Assembly (NCBI RefSeq): GCF_014192285.1
Contig: NZ_JACHXQ010000009.1
Span: 97,158 to 161,157 of the forward strand
Direction of reading: 5' to 3'
DNA from: Halomonas fontilapidosi
GTDB lineage: Bacteria > Pseudomonadota > Gammaproteobacteria > Pseudomonadales > Halomonadaceae
Length of the DNA: 64,000 bases
This document shows positions 42,387 through 50,932 of the stretch, one piece after another. The notes beneath the pieces were generated by a model. It did not search any database. It worked only from the letters and a program-made list of their open reading frames with translations, and was not told where the DNA came from. The position numbers and the translations under genes are program-made. The stretch's first letter is position 1; each line of letters begins with the position of its first letter.

Positions 42387-43850
42387 ATGCAGAAAAATCC
42401 CAGCAACACCTCGATCTTCGATTTCCACGGCAAGCCACCGCTGGCCAAGGCCTTGCCGATCTCCCTCCAGCATGTCCTCGCCATGGTGGCCGGCGTCATC
42501 ACGCCGCCCATCATCATCGCCGGTGTGGTGGGTGCGACGCCCGCCGAGAAGCTGATGCTGATCCAGATCGCCGTGCTGGCCTCCGGGGTCTGCACGCTCT
42601 TCCACCTCTACGGGGTCTGGAAGTTTGGTGCGCGGCTTCCCGCCATCTTCGGAGTGGGCTTTGCCTATGTGCCGACGCTGATCGCGGTGGGGGGGCAGTT
42701 CGGCATCGAGGGCATCATCGGCGCCCAGCTGGTCGGCGGCATCACCATGATGGTGGTGGGCTACTTCATCCAGTACATCCGACACCTCTTCCCGCCGGTG
42801 GTGGCGGGGACCGTGGTACTGGTGATCGGTCTGTCGCTGTACGACATCGCCATCCGCTACATGGCAGGCAGCGGCAACGTCGAGGCACCGGGATTCGGGG
42901 CGCCCATCAACTGGGCCGTCGGCCTGGTCACGCTGCTCACGGTGCTGGTCGCCTCCCAGTTCGGCAGGGGCGTGGTCAAGCTGTCGGCGATCATGGTCGG
43001 TATCCTGGTGGGCTACCTGCTCTCGCTGGCCCTGGGCATGGTCAGCTTCGACTCCGTGGTCGAGGCGAAGTGGGTCGCGGTGCCGGCGGTGATGCCCTTC
43101 GAGATGGAGTTCCATACCGCCGCCATCGTCTCCATGGTGGTGATCTGCGTGATCAACTCCGTGCAGACCATCGGCGATCTCTCCGCTACCACCGTGGGCG
43201 GCATGAACCGGGAACTGAAGACGAAGGAGCTGACCGGCGGGCTGCTGGGCAACGGCCTGACCACCGCCGCGAGCGCCTTCTTCGGTGCCCTGCCGACCTC
43301 GACCTTCAGCCAGAACGTCGGCATCGTGGCGATGACCAAGGTGATCAGCCGCTACGTGCTGGCCATCGCCGGGCTGTTCATGATCCTGGCCGGCCTGAGC
43401 CCCAAGTTCGGCGCCATCATGACCACCATTCCCTACCCGGTGCTGGGCGGTGCCACCATCATCGTCTTCGGCATGATCACCATGACCGGCATCCAGCTGC
43501 TCATCAAGGATGAGCTGTCGGCCCGCAACATGACCATCGTGGGGCTGGCGCTGGCGCTGAGCCTTGGCATCGCCCAGGTACCGGCGGCGATCGAGCAGTT
43601 CCCGGCGATGCTCAAGAACCTGATCGGCGGGGCGCCCATCGTGGTGGCTGCCATCACCGCCTTCGTGCTCAACATCGTGCTGCCCCGCACCTCGTTGGCC
43701 GACGAGGCCCGGGAGCGCGAGGAGATCGCCAGGGCGGATGCCGAAGCCGCTGGCCAGGACGGGCATCGCCGCCATGGCGAAGAGGTCGGAGCTGACGCAG
43801 ACGAGCCGACCGGCGTCGCCCGCGTCGCAGGCAGCCCGCGAGGCGGCTGA
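42387..43850 (+). CDS. Xanthine/uric acid permease (NCS2 family)
   Basis: 487 aa, 14-helix nucleobase:cation symporter-2. It starts MQKNPSNTSIFDFHGKPPLA. Family signature: SQNVGIVAMTKVISRYV, with the conserved Q/E-N-x-G segment in TM10; GAQLVGGITMMVVGY and DELSARNMTIVGLALALSLG are also typical. Position next to uraD/uraH/puuD points to urate or xanthine as substrate. ATG 42387 avoids the operator; an in-frame ATG at 42357 overlaps it and has no ribosome site. Neither start has a strong Shine-Dalgarno. Confidence 0.92.
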   Translation: MQKNPSNTSIFDFHGKPPLAKALPISLQHVLAMVAGVITPPIIIAGVVGATPAEKLMLIQIAVLASGVCTLFHLYGVWKFGARLPAIFGVGFAYVPTLIAVGGQFGIEGIIGAQLVGGITMMVVGYFIQYIRHLFPPVVAGTVVLVIGLSLYDIAIRYMAGSGNVEAPGFGAPINWAVGLVTLLTVLVASQFGRGVVKLSAIMVGILVGYLLSLALGMVSFDSVVEAKWVAVPAVMPFEMEFHTAAIVSMVVICVINSVQTIGDLSATTVGGMNRELKTKELTGGLLGNGLTTAASAFFGALPTSTFSQNVGIVAMTKVISRYVLAIAGLFMILAGLSPKFGAIMTTIPYPVLGGATIIVFGMITMTGIQLLIKDELSARNMTIVGLALALSLGIAQVPAAIEQFPAMLKNLIGGAPIVVAAITAFVLNIVLPRTSLADEAREREEIARADAEAAGQDGHRRHGEEVGADADEPTGVARVAGSPRGG

Positions 43851-43900
43851 GGCCCGGACCGTCACGCCGGCTAGACGAAGCTCTTGCCCGGCACATCTGC

Positions 43901-43932
43901 AAGCGAGCAGCCGATATCTCGGCTGCTCGCTT
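43901..43932. terminator. bidirectional intrinsic terminator
   Basis: Perfect 14-bp stem, AAGCGAGCAGCCGA / TCGGCTGCTCGCTT, loop TATC, with TTT continuing. It separates the convergent permease and uraD genes. Confidence 0.85.
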
Positions 43933-44009
43933 TGCGCCTGGACGTCAGTGCGGCTGCTGTCTAGTGCACTGAAACAGTCCCGGTTTGCGCGTGCTGCCGG
44001 AGGCCTGTC

Positions 44010-44534
44010 TCAGCCGAGGCGGGCGTCCAGACGGAAGCGGGCGATGCGGTTGATCTGCTCGATGGCGGTGCGGCGCTCCTCGGCTGGGTCGTTGGGCAGG
44101 CGCTCATCAAAGGCAGCGAGGATGGCGTGGCGATCGCTGCCCTTGACGGCCATCACGAAGGGAAAGCCGAACTTCGCCTTGTAGTCGGCGTTGAGGCGCT
44201 CGAAGCGGGCCAGCTCTTCGGGCGTGCACTGGTCGAGGCCGGCGCCTGCCTGTTCACGAGTGGAGTCGTCGGTCAGTTCGCCGGCCACGGCCGCCTTGCC
44301 GGCCAGGTCCGGGTGGGCGCGTATCACCTCGAGCTGGCGTTCGGGGCTGGCCTCGCGCAGCACGGCGCCCATCACCTCGGCCAGCCCTTCCGGCGTGTCC
44401 TCGGCGGAGGAGAGGCCGCGCTGCCAGGCGAGTTCGGCCACCCAGGGGGAGTGCTCGTAGATCTCGCCGTAGTGAGCCACGAAGGCCTGCTGGTCCAGTT
44501 GGCTGGGGCGCGGGGTGAGAATCGTATCGGTCAT
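44010..44534 (-). CDS. uraD: OHCU decarboxylase
   Basis: 174 aa. Converts 2-oxo-4-hydroxy-4-carboxy-5-ureidoimidazoline to S-allantoin, the third step of urate breakdown. Family features: YEHSPWVAELAWQRGL, the catalytic His segment RAHPDLAGKAAVAGELT, SxxEQAGAGLDQCTPEE and YKAKFGFPFVMAVKG. ATG 44534 gives MTDTILTPRP; upstream residues in the same frame are noncoding. It is divergent from uraH with a TGTATACA site between them, so both are probably controlled together. Confidence 0.95.
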   Translation of the reverse strand: MTDTILTPRPSQLDQQAFVAHYGEIYEHSPWVAELAWQRGLSSAEDTPEGLAEVMGAVLREASPERQLEVIRAHPDLAGKAAVAGELTDDSTREQAGAGLDQCTPEELARFERLNADYKAKFGFPFVMAVKGSDRHAILAAFDERLPNDPAEERRTAIEQINRIARFRLDARLG

Positions 44535-44623
44535 CCTGGGGCTCCTCTGTTTGCTGACTGGGCCTGTTGGCGCGCGCAGCGGCGGGCAGGCCGTGGCGGG
44601 CGGTCGATGCCCTCTTCGTAAAG

Positions 44624-44631
44624 TGTATACA
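44624..44631. promoter_or_regulatory. TGTATACA operator (site C)
   Basis: Exact TGTATACA followed by an A-run, in the uraD/uraH divergent spacer. A related half-site (GATATACAAAG) lies at 44732-44742 just before uraH. Confidence 0.72.
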
Positions 44632-44751
44632 AAAAAACTTTGAAATGTACCCTTATAAAAGCTAAAACTGTCATCATCACGCTCTTCATGGCGTCTGCCC
44701 GCCAAGGGCTACGCCAGTCGCCGATCGAACCGATATACAAAGGAGAACCCC

Positions 44752-45105
44752 ATGGGATATCTGACCACGCATGTGCTGGACACCGCCGAGGGCCGCCCCG
44801 GCCAGGGCATCCGCATCGAGGTCTTCCGCCTAGAGGGTGAGAGCCGCACGCGGCTCAAGGACGTCGTCACCAACGCTGACGGGCGCTGCGATGCCCCGCT
44901 CCTTGAGGGCGATGACTTCGCCACCGGCGAGTACGAGCTGCTCTTCCACGCCGGCGACTACCTGCGCGCGGGTGGCGTCGCGGCCCAGGAGCCGCGCTTC
45001 CTCGATGTCATCCCGCTGCGCTTCGGGGTGGCCGATGCCGGCCAGCACTATCATGTGCCGCTGCTGCTTTCGCCCTATGGCTACTCCACCTACCGCGGCA
45101 GCTGA
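44752..45105 (+). CDS. uraH: 5-Hydroxyisourate hydrolase
   Basis: 117 aa transthyretin-like protein. It hydrolyses 5-hydroxyisourate to OHCU, the second step of urate breakdown. It starts with [20 protein letters not shown], where the His is catalytic, and ends with the invariant YRGS tetrapeptide. No signal peptide, so cytoplasmic. AAAGGAGAACCCC gives a strong ribosome site. It heads the uraH-puuD unit. Confidence 0.96.
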   Translation: MGYLTTHVLDTAEGRPGQGIRIEVFRLEGESRTRLKDVVTNADGRCDAPLLEGDDFATGEYELLFHAGDYLRAGGVAAQEPRFLDVIPLRFGVADAGQHYHVPLLLSPYGYSTYRGS

Positions 45106-45155
45106 GGGGGTAGTGCCGCTTTTCTCCACAACAAGACGCTAGACGAGGCCCCCTG

Positions 45156-46358
45156 ATGCAAGCCTACCTGCTGGATTTCACCAACTTCATGCTGCGCTGG
45201 CTGCACGTCATCGCCGCCATCGCCTGGATCGGCGAGTCGATCTACTTCGTGATGCTGGACAACAGCCTGCGCCAACCCAAGGCCGCCGAAGACCGGGAGA
45301 AGGGTGTCTTCGGCGAGATGTGGGCGGTACACGGTGGCGGTTTCTATCATAACCAGAAATACGCCAGTGCCCCCGGCAAGTTGCCCGAGGACCTGCACTG
45401 GTCGTTCTGGAAGGCCTATACCACCTGGCTCACCGGCTTCGGTCTGTTCGTCATCCTGTACATGGTCAACCCGAGCTTCTACCTGGTGAACCCGGGCAGC
45501 GACTGGGCTTGGGCGGCGAACATGAGCGGCTGGCAGGCCAATGTCGTGGCGCTGGTCTTCCTGCTGGCCGGCTGGGTGGTCTACAACGAGCTGTGCAAGC
45601 GCATCAGCCCCGACATGCAGCGCGACGGCCTGCTGAGCATCGCCGTCGCGGTGATGATGGTGGTGGTGGCCTACCTGAGCAGCCAGATCTTCTCGGGGCG
45701 TGCCGCCTTCCTGCTCACCGGCGCGGTGATGGCCACCGCCATGTCGGCCAACGTCTTCTTCTGGATCATTCCCGGCCAGCGCCGCATGGTGACGGCGATG
45801 AAGGCCGGCGAGACCCCTAACCCGCTGGACGGCAAGCGCGGCAAGCAGCGCTCGGTACACAACACCTACTTCACCCTGCCGGTGGTCCTGCTGATGATCA
45901 GCAACCACTACTCTTTCGCCTACTCCCATGAACTGGCCTGGGTGATCATGTCGCTTTTCATCTTCGCCGGCGCCCTGATCCGCCAGTACTTCGTGCTGAT
46001 GCATGCCGGTCACAGGCGCCCGGCCTACCCGGCGGCCGGGGTGGCGCTGATTCTGGTGGCATTCTGGATAGCGGCCCCCGTCGGCGGCGGTCAGGCCACT
46101 GACACGGCCTCTGTGGCGCCGGATATCGAGGAAGTTCACGCGATCGTCGAGACGCGCTGCGTGACCTGCCATTCCCGCGAGCCGACCCAGCCGGGCTTCA
46201 ATGCGCCGCCGGCCGGCATGGCCTATGACACCCGCGAACAGCTCCAGACCCAGCAGGCGAAGATCAAGGAGGTCGTGGCGAGCGGCTACATGCCGCTGGG
46301 CAACATGACCGGGATGACCGACGAGGAGCGCGCGATCATCGCTGCCTGGGAGGAGTGA
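45156..46358 (+). CDS. puuD: Urate hydroxylase PuuD (membrane, with cytochrome c domain)
   Basis: 400 aa. The N-terminal urate oxidase domain has about eight transmembrane helices (NFMLRWLHVIAAIAWIGES; MWAVHGGGFYHNQKY). The C-terminal soluble cytochrome c carries CVTCHSREPTQPGF (about residues 330-345) with Met in MPLGNMTGMTDEE. It oxidises urate to 5-hydroxyisourate and sends electrons to the respiratory chain instead of making H2O2. It lies 50 bp after uraH. The conventional soluble uricase is absent from the window. Confidence 0.95.
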   Translation: MQAYLLDFTNFMLRWLHVIAAIAWIGESIYFVMLDNSLRQPKAAEDREKGVFGEMWAVHGGGFYHNQKYASAPGKLPEDLHWSFWKAYTTWLTGFGLFVILYMVNPSFYLVNPGSDWAWAANMSGWQANVVALVFLLAGWVVYNELCKRISPDMQRDGLLSIAVAVMMVVVAYLSSQIFSGRAAFLLTGAVMATAMSANVFFWIIPGQRRMVTAMKAGETPNPLDGKRGKQRSVHNTYFTLPVVLLMISNHYSFAYSHELAWVIMSLFIFAGALIRQYFVLMHAGHRRPAYPAAGVALILVAFWIAAPVGGGQATDTASVAPDIEEVHAIVETRCVTCHSREPTQPGFNAPPAGMAYDTREQLQTQQAKIKEVVASGYMPLGNMTGMTDEERAIIAAWEE

Positions 46359-46387
46359 GTCGAGCGGTCGCCGGCAGGCTGCCGATA

Positions 46388-46395
46388 TGTATACA
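46388..46395. promoter_or_regulatory. TGTATACA operator (site D), before the GntR gene
   Basis: ATATGTATACAATG lies 43 bp upstream of the GntR start and suggests autoregulation. Confidence 0.72.
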
Positions 46396-46438
46396 ATGAT
46401 CGTGCATGCCGGTGACGACCAGGGGAGGAGATGACGCG

Positions 46439-47170
46439 ATGAACCAGCGCCAGACGGTTGCCGAACGAGGCGGCGCGGACCGCTCAGGCAAGAACGGAGA
46501 CGGTGCCGAGCGCCACGAGGAGATTCACCGCTCGATCAGCGACGCCATCATCGAGCACCGTCTGCGGCCCGGGGCACGCCTGCGCGAGGATGCCCTGGCT
46601 GATGTCTTCGGCATCAGTCGCACCGGCATCCGCAAGATCCTCCAGCGGCTCGCTCTGGAGCAGCTGGTCACGCTGACGCCGCGCCGCGGGGCCAGCGTGA
46701 CCCGGCCCACCGCCGAGGAGGCCAAGGACGTCTTCGATGCCCGCCAGATGGTCGAGTGCGGCCTGATGCCGGAGGTCGCCCGGCGTATCGGCGATGACGA
46801 TCTGCGCGAGCTTCGTGACATGGCCCGGCGCGAGCGCCAGGCGCTGAAGTCCGGCGAGCAGAGCACGGCGATCCGGCTCTCGGCGGACTTTCACACCCGC
46901 CTGGCGCGCATCTCCGGCAATGCCACCCTGGCCGACTTCGTCGAACGGCTCTGCTCGCGCTCCTCGCTGATCCTCGCCGTCTATGGCAACCCCGGCCACC
47001 TGGGCTGCGAGTCCCACGACCACGATGACCTGATCGGCTACCTGGAGACCGGCAACGGTGAGCGCGCCCGGGCCTTCATGAGTCGCCACCTCAAGGCCAT
47101 CGAGGCCTCGCTCTCCATCGTCGAAGAGGAGGCGGAGGCCCCGGACCTGCACCGGATCTTCTCCGACTGA
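46439..47170 (+). CDS. GntR/FCD transcriptional regulator of the purine cluster
   Basis: 243 aa. The winged helix-turn-helix (about residues 27-90) reads IIEHRLRPGARLREDALADV then GISRTGIRKILQRLALEQLV. The FCD effector domain has the metal-binding pattern SADFHTRLARISGN and HDHDDLIGYLETG. A TGTATACA palindrome precedes the gene and recurs before the other purine/ureide units, so it is the best candidate for their repressor. The effector is probably urate, allantoin or a ureide. ATG 46439 has GGGGAGGAG. It follows puuD by 80 bp. Confidence 0.85.
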   Translation: MNQRQTVAERGGADRSGKNGDGAERHEEIHRSISDAIIEHRLRPGARLREDALADVFGISRTGIRKILQRLALEQLVTLTPRRGASVTRPTAEEAKDVFDARQMVECGLMPEVARRIGDDDLRELRDMARRERQALKSGEQSTAIRLSADFHTRLARISGNATLADFVERLCSRSSLILAVYGNPGHLGCESHDHDDLIGYLETGNGERARAFMSRHLKAIEASLSIVEEEAEAPDLHRIFSD

Positions 47171-47208
47171 GGCTCAGGCCTGCCCTCCCACGTTGCCCAC
47201 CGCGCCGC

Positions 47209-47823
47209 TCAGGAGGCGTTGTCATCGGCGGCGCACCAGGCCGCGGCCAGCGACCTGGCCCGTTCGCCCACCTCGCTGGCGGTGAGACCTGGCGTGTAGA
47301 GGGCGCTTCCCAGGCCGGCACCGTCGATGCCGCCGGCCCGCCACGCGGCGAAGTTGCTGGCGCCGATGCCCCCCACCGCGTAGAGCCGGGTGCCTCCGGG
47401 CAGCACGGCACGCATGGCCTTCATGCCCTCGATGCCGACCTGTACCGCCGGAAACAGCTTCAGCCCGGTGGCACCGGCGTCGATGGCATCGAAGGCCTCA
47501 GACGGAGTGGCCACGCCGGGCCAGCTCTCCATGCCCAGTCGCCGGCTCTCCGTAATCACGGCGGGCCGGCAGTTGGGAGAGACGACCAGGCGTCCGCCGG
47601 CGGCAAAGACGTCGCGCACCTGGGCGGGGGTCAACACCGTACCGGCGCCGATCAGGGCCCGGTCGTCCAGCGCCGTGGCGAGGCGGCGAATGCTTTCCAG
47701 CGGCTCGGGAGAGTTGAGCGGCACCTCGATTCGGCTGATGCCGGCGGCGAGCAGCGCCTCGCCGACCGCGATGGCGTCGTCGGGTGAAATGCCGCGCAGG
47801 ATGCCGATCAGGGGCAAGGACAT
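47209..47823 (-). CDS. dgoA: 2-Dehydro-3-deoxy-6-phosphogalactonate aldolase
   Basis: 204 aa class I aldolase of the KDPG/KDPGal family. It splits KDPGal to pyruvate and glyceraldehyde 3-phosphate. The Schiff-base Lys is in ATGLKLFPAVQVG (about residue 125), and the N-terminal Glu in ISRIEVPLNSPEP. DgoA rather than Eda is indicated by the operon: dgoR, dgoD, dgoK, dgoA. It lies 19 bp after dgoK. Unlike the E. coli annotation history, it is not fused to DgoD. Its stop faces that of the purine GntR gene. Confidence 0.92.
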   Translation of the reverse strand: MSLPLIGILRGISPDDAIAVGEALLAAGISRIEVPLNSPEPLESIRRLATALDDRALIGAGTVLTPAQVRDVFAAGGRLVVSPNCRPAVITESRRLGMESWPGVATPSEAFDAIDAGATGLKLFPAVQVGIEGMKAMRAVLPGGTRLYAVGGIGASNFAAWRAGGIDGAGLGSALYTPGLTASEVGERARSLAAAWCAADDNAS

Positions 47824-47842
47824 GGGCAGGGCTCCGGTTGTG

Positions 47843-48853
47843 TCAGGGGGTGTGCGCGTCGTGAATCATGGCGGCGTGGGCCAGCCCGAGGCCGTCCAGC
47901 ACCGCGGCCTCGCCGTCGAGGCGGCGACTTTCGATGCCCAGACTCTCGAGGGCCAGGGCATAGCGGGCGCAGAGCGTCTCGGCACCGACCAGGGTGACAC
48001 GCTCGCCCTCGGCCAGCCCCACCCGGGCGCCGGCCAGCTCCAGGCCGATCACCAGGCCCGAGAGGCGTGCCGCCAGTCGCGCGCCGCGTGCCTGTCCTGT
48101 CGGCAGGCCGCCATCGAGCAGGCCATCGTCCAGTAGGTCGGCGGCGCGCAGGCCGAACAGCCGGCTCGCAAACTGCTCCGGGGCGGCCGCCACCTCCTGA
48201 ACTGCCGCCATGAAGGCTTCGCGGCAGCCGGGCTCGCTCAGGTCGTTCCCGCCTTGCCCGTCCTTCAGTGAGTGCCGGAGGACTGACTGCCCGGCCAGCA
48301 GGCTATACAGCTCGCCGGTGAGGAAGGTGGCGAAGCGCGTGATCGTGCCGGCCTCGAGGCGGGCCCACTTGGCATGGGTGCCGGGCAGGCAGACGGGCCC
48401 CGAGATGTCGCCTTCGCGGGCGGTGAGGCCGGCGAGCTGGGTCTCCTCGCCGCGCATCACATCAAAGCGCCTGCCGACCTCATCGGGATGCTGACAGAGG
48501 CCCGGCAGCAGCGCGACCTCCAGCCGTGGATCCTCGACGGCGGGCCTGACGGCACCTCGAGCCAGGTCGTCCAGTCGTGTCGGCACCGGCAGGTAGGCGG
48601 CCTCCTGCCAGCCCTGGCGGGCGCCGGCCATGCCGCAGATCCGCACCGGTACATGGCCCTCGGCGGGCAGCCAGGCGCCGATCGTCGTCAGCAGGGTGGC
48701 CTCGTAGTCGCTCGCGGAAAGCGACAACATGCCACGTTCGGAACCGGCCTTCGCCAGCACCTTGCCGTTCGCGTCCAGGGCCCAGGCGCGCAGGTTACTG
48801 GAGCCCCAGTCTACGGCGACCCATGCCAGGTGCCACTGAATGGATATGGTCAT
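47843..48853 (-). CDS. dgoK: 2-Dehydro-3-deoxygalactonokinase
   Basis: 336 aa sugar kinase that phosphorylates 2-keto-3-deoxygalactonate at O6. ATP-binding AVDWGSSNLRAWALD opens the protein, and GPVCLPGTHAKWARLEAG with RFATFLTGELYSLLA are DgoK-family segments. ATG 48853 follows TAGGAGAGGCCACG. It lies 11 bp after dgoD, so it is cotranscribed. Confidence 0.94.
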   Translation of the reverse strand: MTISIQWHLAWVAVDWGSSNLRAWALDANGKVLAKAGSERGMLSLSASDYEATLLTTIGAWLPAEGHVPVRICGMAGARQGWQEAAYLPVPTRLDDLARGAVRPAVEDPRLEVALLPGLCQHPDEVGRRFDVMRGEETQLAGLTAREGDISGPVCLPGTHAKWARLEAGTITRFATFLTGELYSLLAGQSVLRHSLKDGQGGNDLSEPGCREAFMAAVQEVAAAPEQFASRLFGLRAADLLDDGLLDGGLPTGQARGARLAARLSGLVIGLELAGARVGLAEGERVTLVGAETLCARYALALESLGIESRRLDGEAAVLDGLGLAHAAMIHDAHTP

Positions 48854-48864
48854 CGTGGCCTCTC

Positions 48865-50013
48865 CTACCATTCGGCGATGGAGCCGTCTTCATGTGTCCA
48901 CACCGGGTTGCGCCAGCGATGGCCGACCCGCGCGCGCTCCTCGACGAAGGCCTCGTCGATCTCCACGCCCAGTCCCGGTCCCTGAGGGATGGCACAGAAG
49001 CCCTCCTCGATGGCCAGCGCCGACTTGTCGACCAGGTAGTCGAGCACGTCGTTATCGCGGTTGTAGTGGATGCCCATGCTCTGCTCCTGGATGAAGGCGT
49101 TGTGGCACACCGCATCCAGCTGCAGCGAGGCGGCCAGCGTCAGCGGGCCGAGCGGGCAGTGCGGGGCCAGCGCCACATCGTGGGCCGAGGCCAGGGCGGC
49201 GATCTTCAGCCCCTCGCTGATGCCGCCGCAGTGGGAGAGGTCGGGCTGGACGATGTCGATCATGCCGTCGGCGAGCAGGTCGCGGAACTCGAAGCGGCTG
49301 TGCAGCCGCTCGCCGGTGGCCAGCGGATAGCCCAGGCCGCCGGCGATCTGCTTGAGACAGGGCAGGTGCTCGGGGGCCACCGGCTCCTCGACGAACATCG
49401 GGTGGAAGGGCTCCAGCTCGCGCAGCAGCGCCTTGGCCATGGGACGATGCACCCGGCCATGGAAGTCGATGCCGATGCCGACGTCCGGCCCCACGGCGTT
49501 GCGGGCCTCGGCCACCCGGGCCACCGCCTCGTCGACCTTGCGGTGGCTGTCGACGATCTGCATCTCCGGGGTGCCATTCATCTTGAAGGCGGTGAAGCCC
49601 TGATCCACCAGCGCCCTGGCGCCGGCACCTACGTCATCGGGGCGGTCGCCGCCGGTCCAGGCGTACATGCGCATCCGGTCGCGCACCGCGCCGCCCAGCA
49701 GCTGGTGCACCGGCACGCCGAGGTCGCGTCCCTTGAGGTCCCACAGCGCCTGGTCGATGCCGGCGATCGCGCTCATCAGGATGGGTCCGCCGCGGTAGAA
49801 GCCGGCGCGGTAGAGGGTGTTCCACAGGTGCTCGATGCGGTGCGGGTCCTGGCCGACCAGATAGTCGGCGAGCTCGTGTACGGCCGCCTCAACGGTGGCG
49901 GCACGTCCCTCTATGACCGGCTCGCCCCAGCCATAGCAGCCCTCGTCGGTCTCGATCTTGAGGAACAGCCAGCGCGGCGGCACCTGCCAGGTCTTGAGTC
50001 GGGTGATCTTCAT
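48865..50013 (-). CDS. dgoD: D-galactonate dehydratase
   Basis: 382 aa enolase-superfamily enzyme, the same length as E. coli DgoD as I recall. It opens [20 protein letters not shown]. Metal ligands and acid-base residues lie in [28 protein letters not shown] and [12 protein letters not shown]; the terminal part has [13 protein letters not shown]. It dehydrates D-galactonate to 2-keto-3-deoxygalactonate. The ATG overlaps the dgoR stop by four bases (ATGA). Confidence 0.96.
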   Translation of the reverse strand: MKITRLKTWQVPPRWLFLKIETDEGCYGWGEPVIEGRAATVEAAVHELADYLVGQDPHRIEHLWNTLYRAGFYRGGPILMSAIAGIDQALWDLKGRDLGVPVHQLLGGAVRDRMRMYAWTGGDRPDDVGAGARALVDQGFTAFKMNGTPEMQIVDSHRKVDEAVARVAEARNAVGPDVGIGIDFHGRVHRPMAKALLRELEPFHPMFVEEPVAPEHLPCLKQIAGGLGYPLATGERLHSRFEFRDLLADGMIDIVQPDLSHCGGISEGLKIAALASAHDVALAPHCPLGPLTLAASLQLDAVCHNAFIQEQSMGIHYNRDNDVLDYLVDKSALAIEEGFCAIPQGPGLGVEIDEAFVEERARVGHRWRNPVWTHEDGSIAEW

Positions 50014-50759
50014 GCGGGATATCCTTCAGTCGGGGAGGTGGACTCGGGCATCAGTCCCAGGTCCGTTGCCGTGCGCTCGAGCACTGCCCGGGCCGCCTGG
50101 CGGGCGGTTTCCGGCTGGCGCAGGCGGATGGCCTCCATCACCCGGCGGTGGCGCTCGAGGCTATCTTCCAGGGAGTCGGCATGGTGCTGCGAGTGCTGGA
50201 TCAGGGCGATGATGGAGGGGCGCAGCAGGTGGCCCATCTGGCGCCATACCAGGTTGTGGGTGGCCTGGTAGATGCCCTGATGGAAGGCCACGTCATGTTC
50301 GGCGTGCTGCTGGTGCAGGCCGCTGGCGGCGGTGCCGCGCATGCCCGCGAAGGCATTCTCCAGGCGCGCCAGGTCATGGCCGTCCGACGCCATGGCCGCC
50401 AGCTCGGCCACCTGGGGCTCCGCGGAGAGACGGAAGGCATAGATCTCGCGAACCAGGCGCGGGTCGGGATGCGCCAGCCCGGCCAGCCAGTCGCTCATCA
50501 TAGGATCGAGCAGGTGCCAGTCGGTGACGTCGCGCACCCGGCTGCCGCGTCCCGCGGTGCGCTCGACAAGACCGGTGGTGACCAGGCTGGCCAGCGCGTT
50601 GCGAAGCCGGTTGCGGCTCACGGCGAAGCGTTCACAGAGATCCTTCTCCCGCGGGAAGTCGCTCCCGGCCGGCATCTGCCCGGAGAGGATCGCGCGGGCC
50701 AGGACCGCGGCCAGCGCGGGGGCGCTGCCATCGGCAGGAGGGGCAAGGGTGTCTAGCAT
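50010..50759 (-). CDS. dgoR: GntR family regulator of galactonate catabolism
   Basis: 249 aa. The N-terminal helix-turn-helix ([20 protein letters not shown]) is followed by an FCD ligand domain ([18 protein letters not shown]). It is the first gene of the dgo operon, as in E. coli, where DgoR represses dgo genes until D-galactonate binds. No galactonate transporter (DgoT) is present here. A 27-bp inverted repeat lies just upstream. Confidence 0.9.
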   Translation of the reverse strand: MLDTLAPPADGSAPALAAVLARAILSGQMPAGSDFPREKDLCERFAVSRNRLRNALASLVTTGLVERTAGRGSRVRDVTDWHLLDPMMSDWLAGLAHPDPRLVREIYAFRLSAEPQVAELAAMASDGHDLARLENAFAGMRGTAASGLHQQHAEHDVAFHQGIYQATHNLVWRQMGHLLRPSIIALIQHSQHHADSLEDSLERHRRVMEAIRLRQPETARQAARAVLERTATDLGLMPESTSPTEGYPA

Positions 50760-50775
50760 CAGCGTGTCCTAAAAA

Positions 50776-50802
50776 TCTGACTTTATGATAGTTAATGTCA
50801 GA
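50776..50802. promoter_or_regulatory. candidate DgoR operator
   Basis: TCTGAC-N15-GTCAGA inverted repeat in an AT-rich stretch immediately before dgoR (17-43 bp upstream). It fits autoregulation by DgoR. Confidence 0.5.
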
Positions 50803-50884
50803 CATTTTGCAAGAGCCGCGATGGCTGACGTCCCGGTTGAAGGGGTGGGGGCGCGCCGTCGAGCCACGGCGCGAGCAATAAGGA

Positions 50885-50914
50885 ACGCGCCCCGGGTGAT
50901 CACCCGGGGCGCGT
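50885..50914 (-). terminator. perfect GC-rich palindrome terminator
   Basis: A 30-bp perfect palindrome: 13-bp arms ACGCGCCCCGGGT / ACCCGGGGCGCGT around GATC, 18 bp beyond the stop of the first NCS1 permease. Few Us follow. Confidence 0.7.
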
Positions 50915-50932
50915 CGTCAGGAGTGGCGTATG

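Noticed and set aside
42381..43865. 494-aa open frame antisense to the NCS2 permease
   Set aside because: Composition dominated by H, D, G and Q, typical of antisense membrane-protein codons; no motif.
44732..44742. Second TGTATACA-type site before uraH (GATATACAAAG)
   Set aside because: Only one half-site fits and it overlaps the ribosome-binding region; kept as a note under site C rather than a separate operator.
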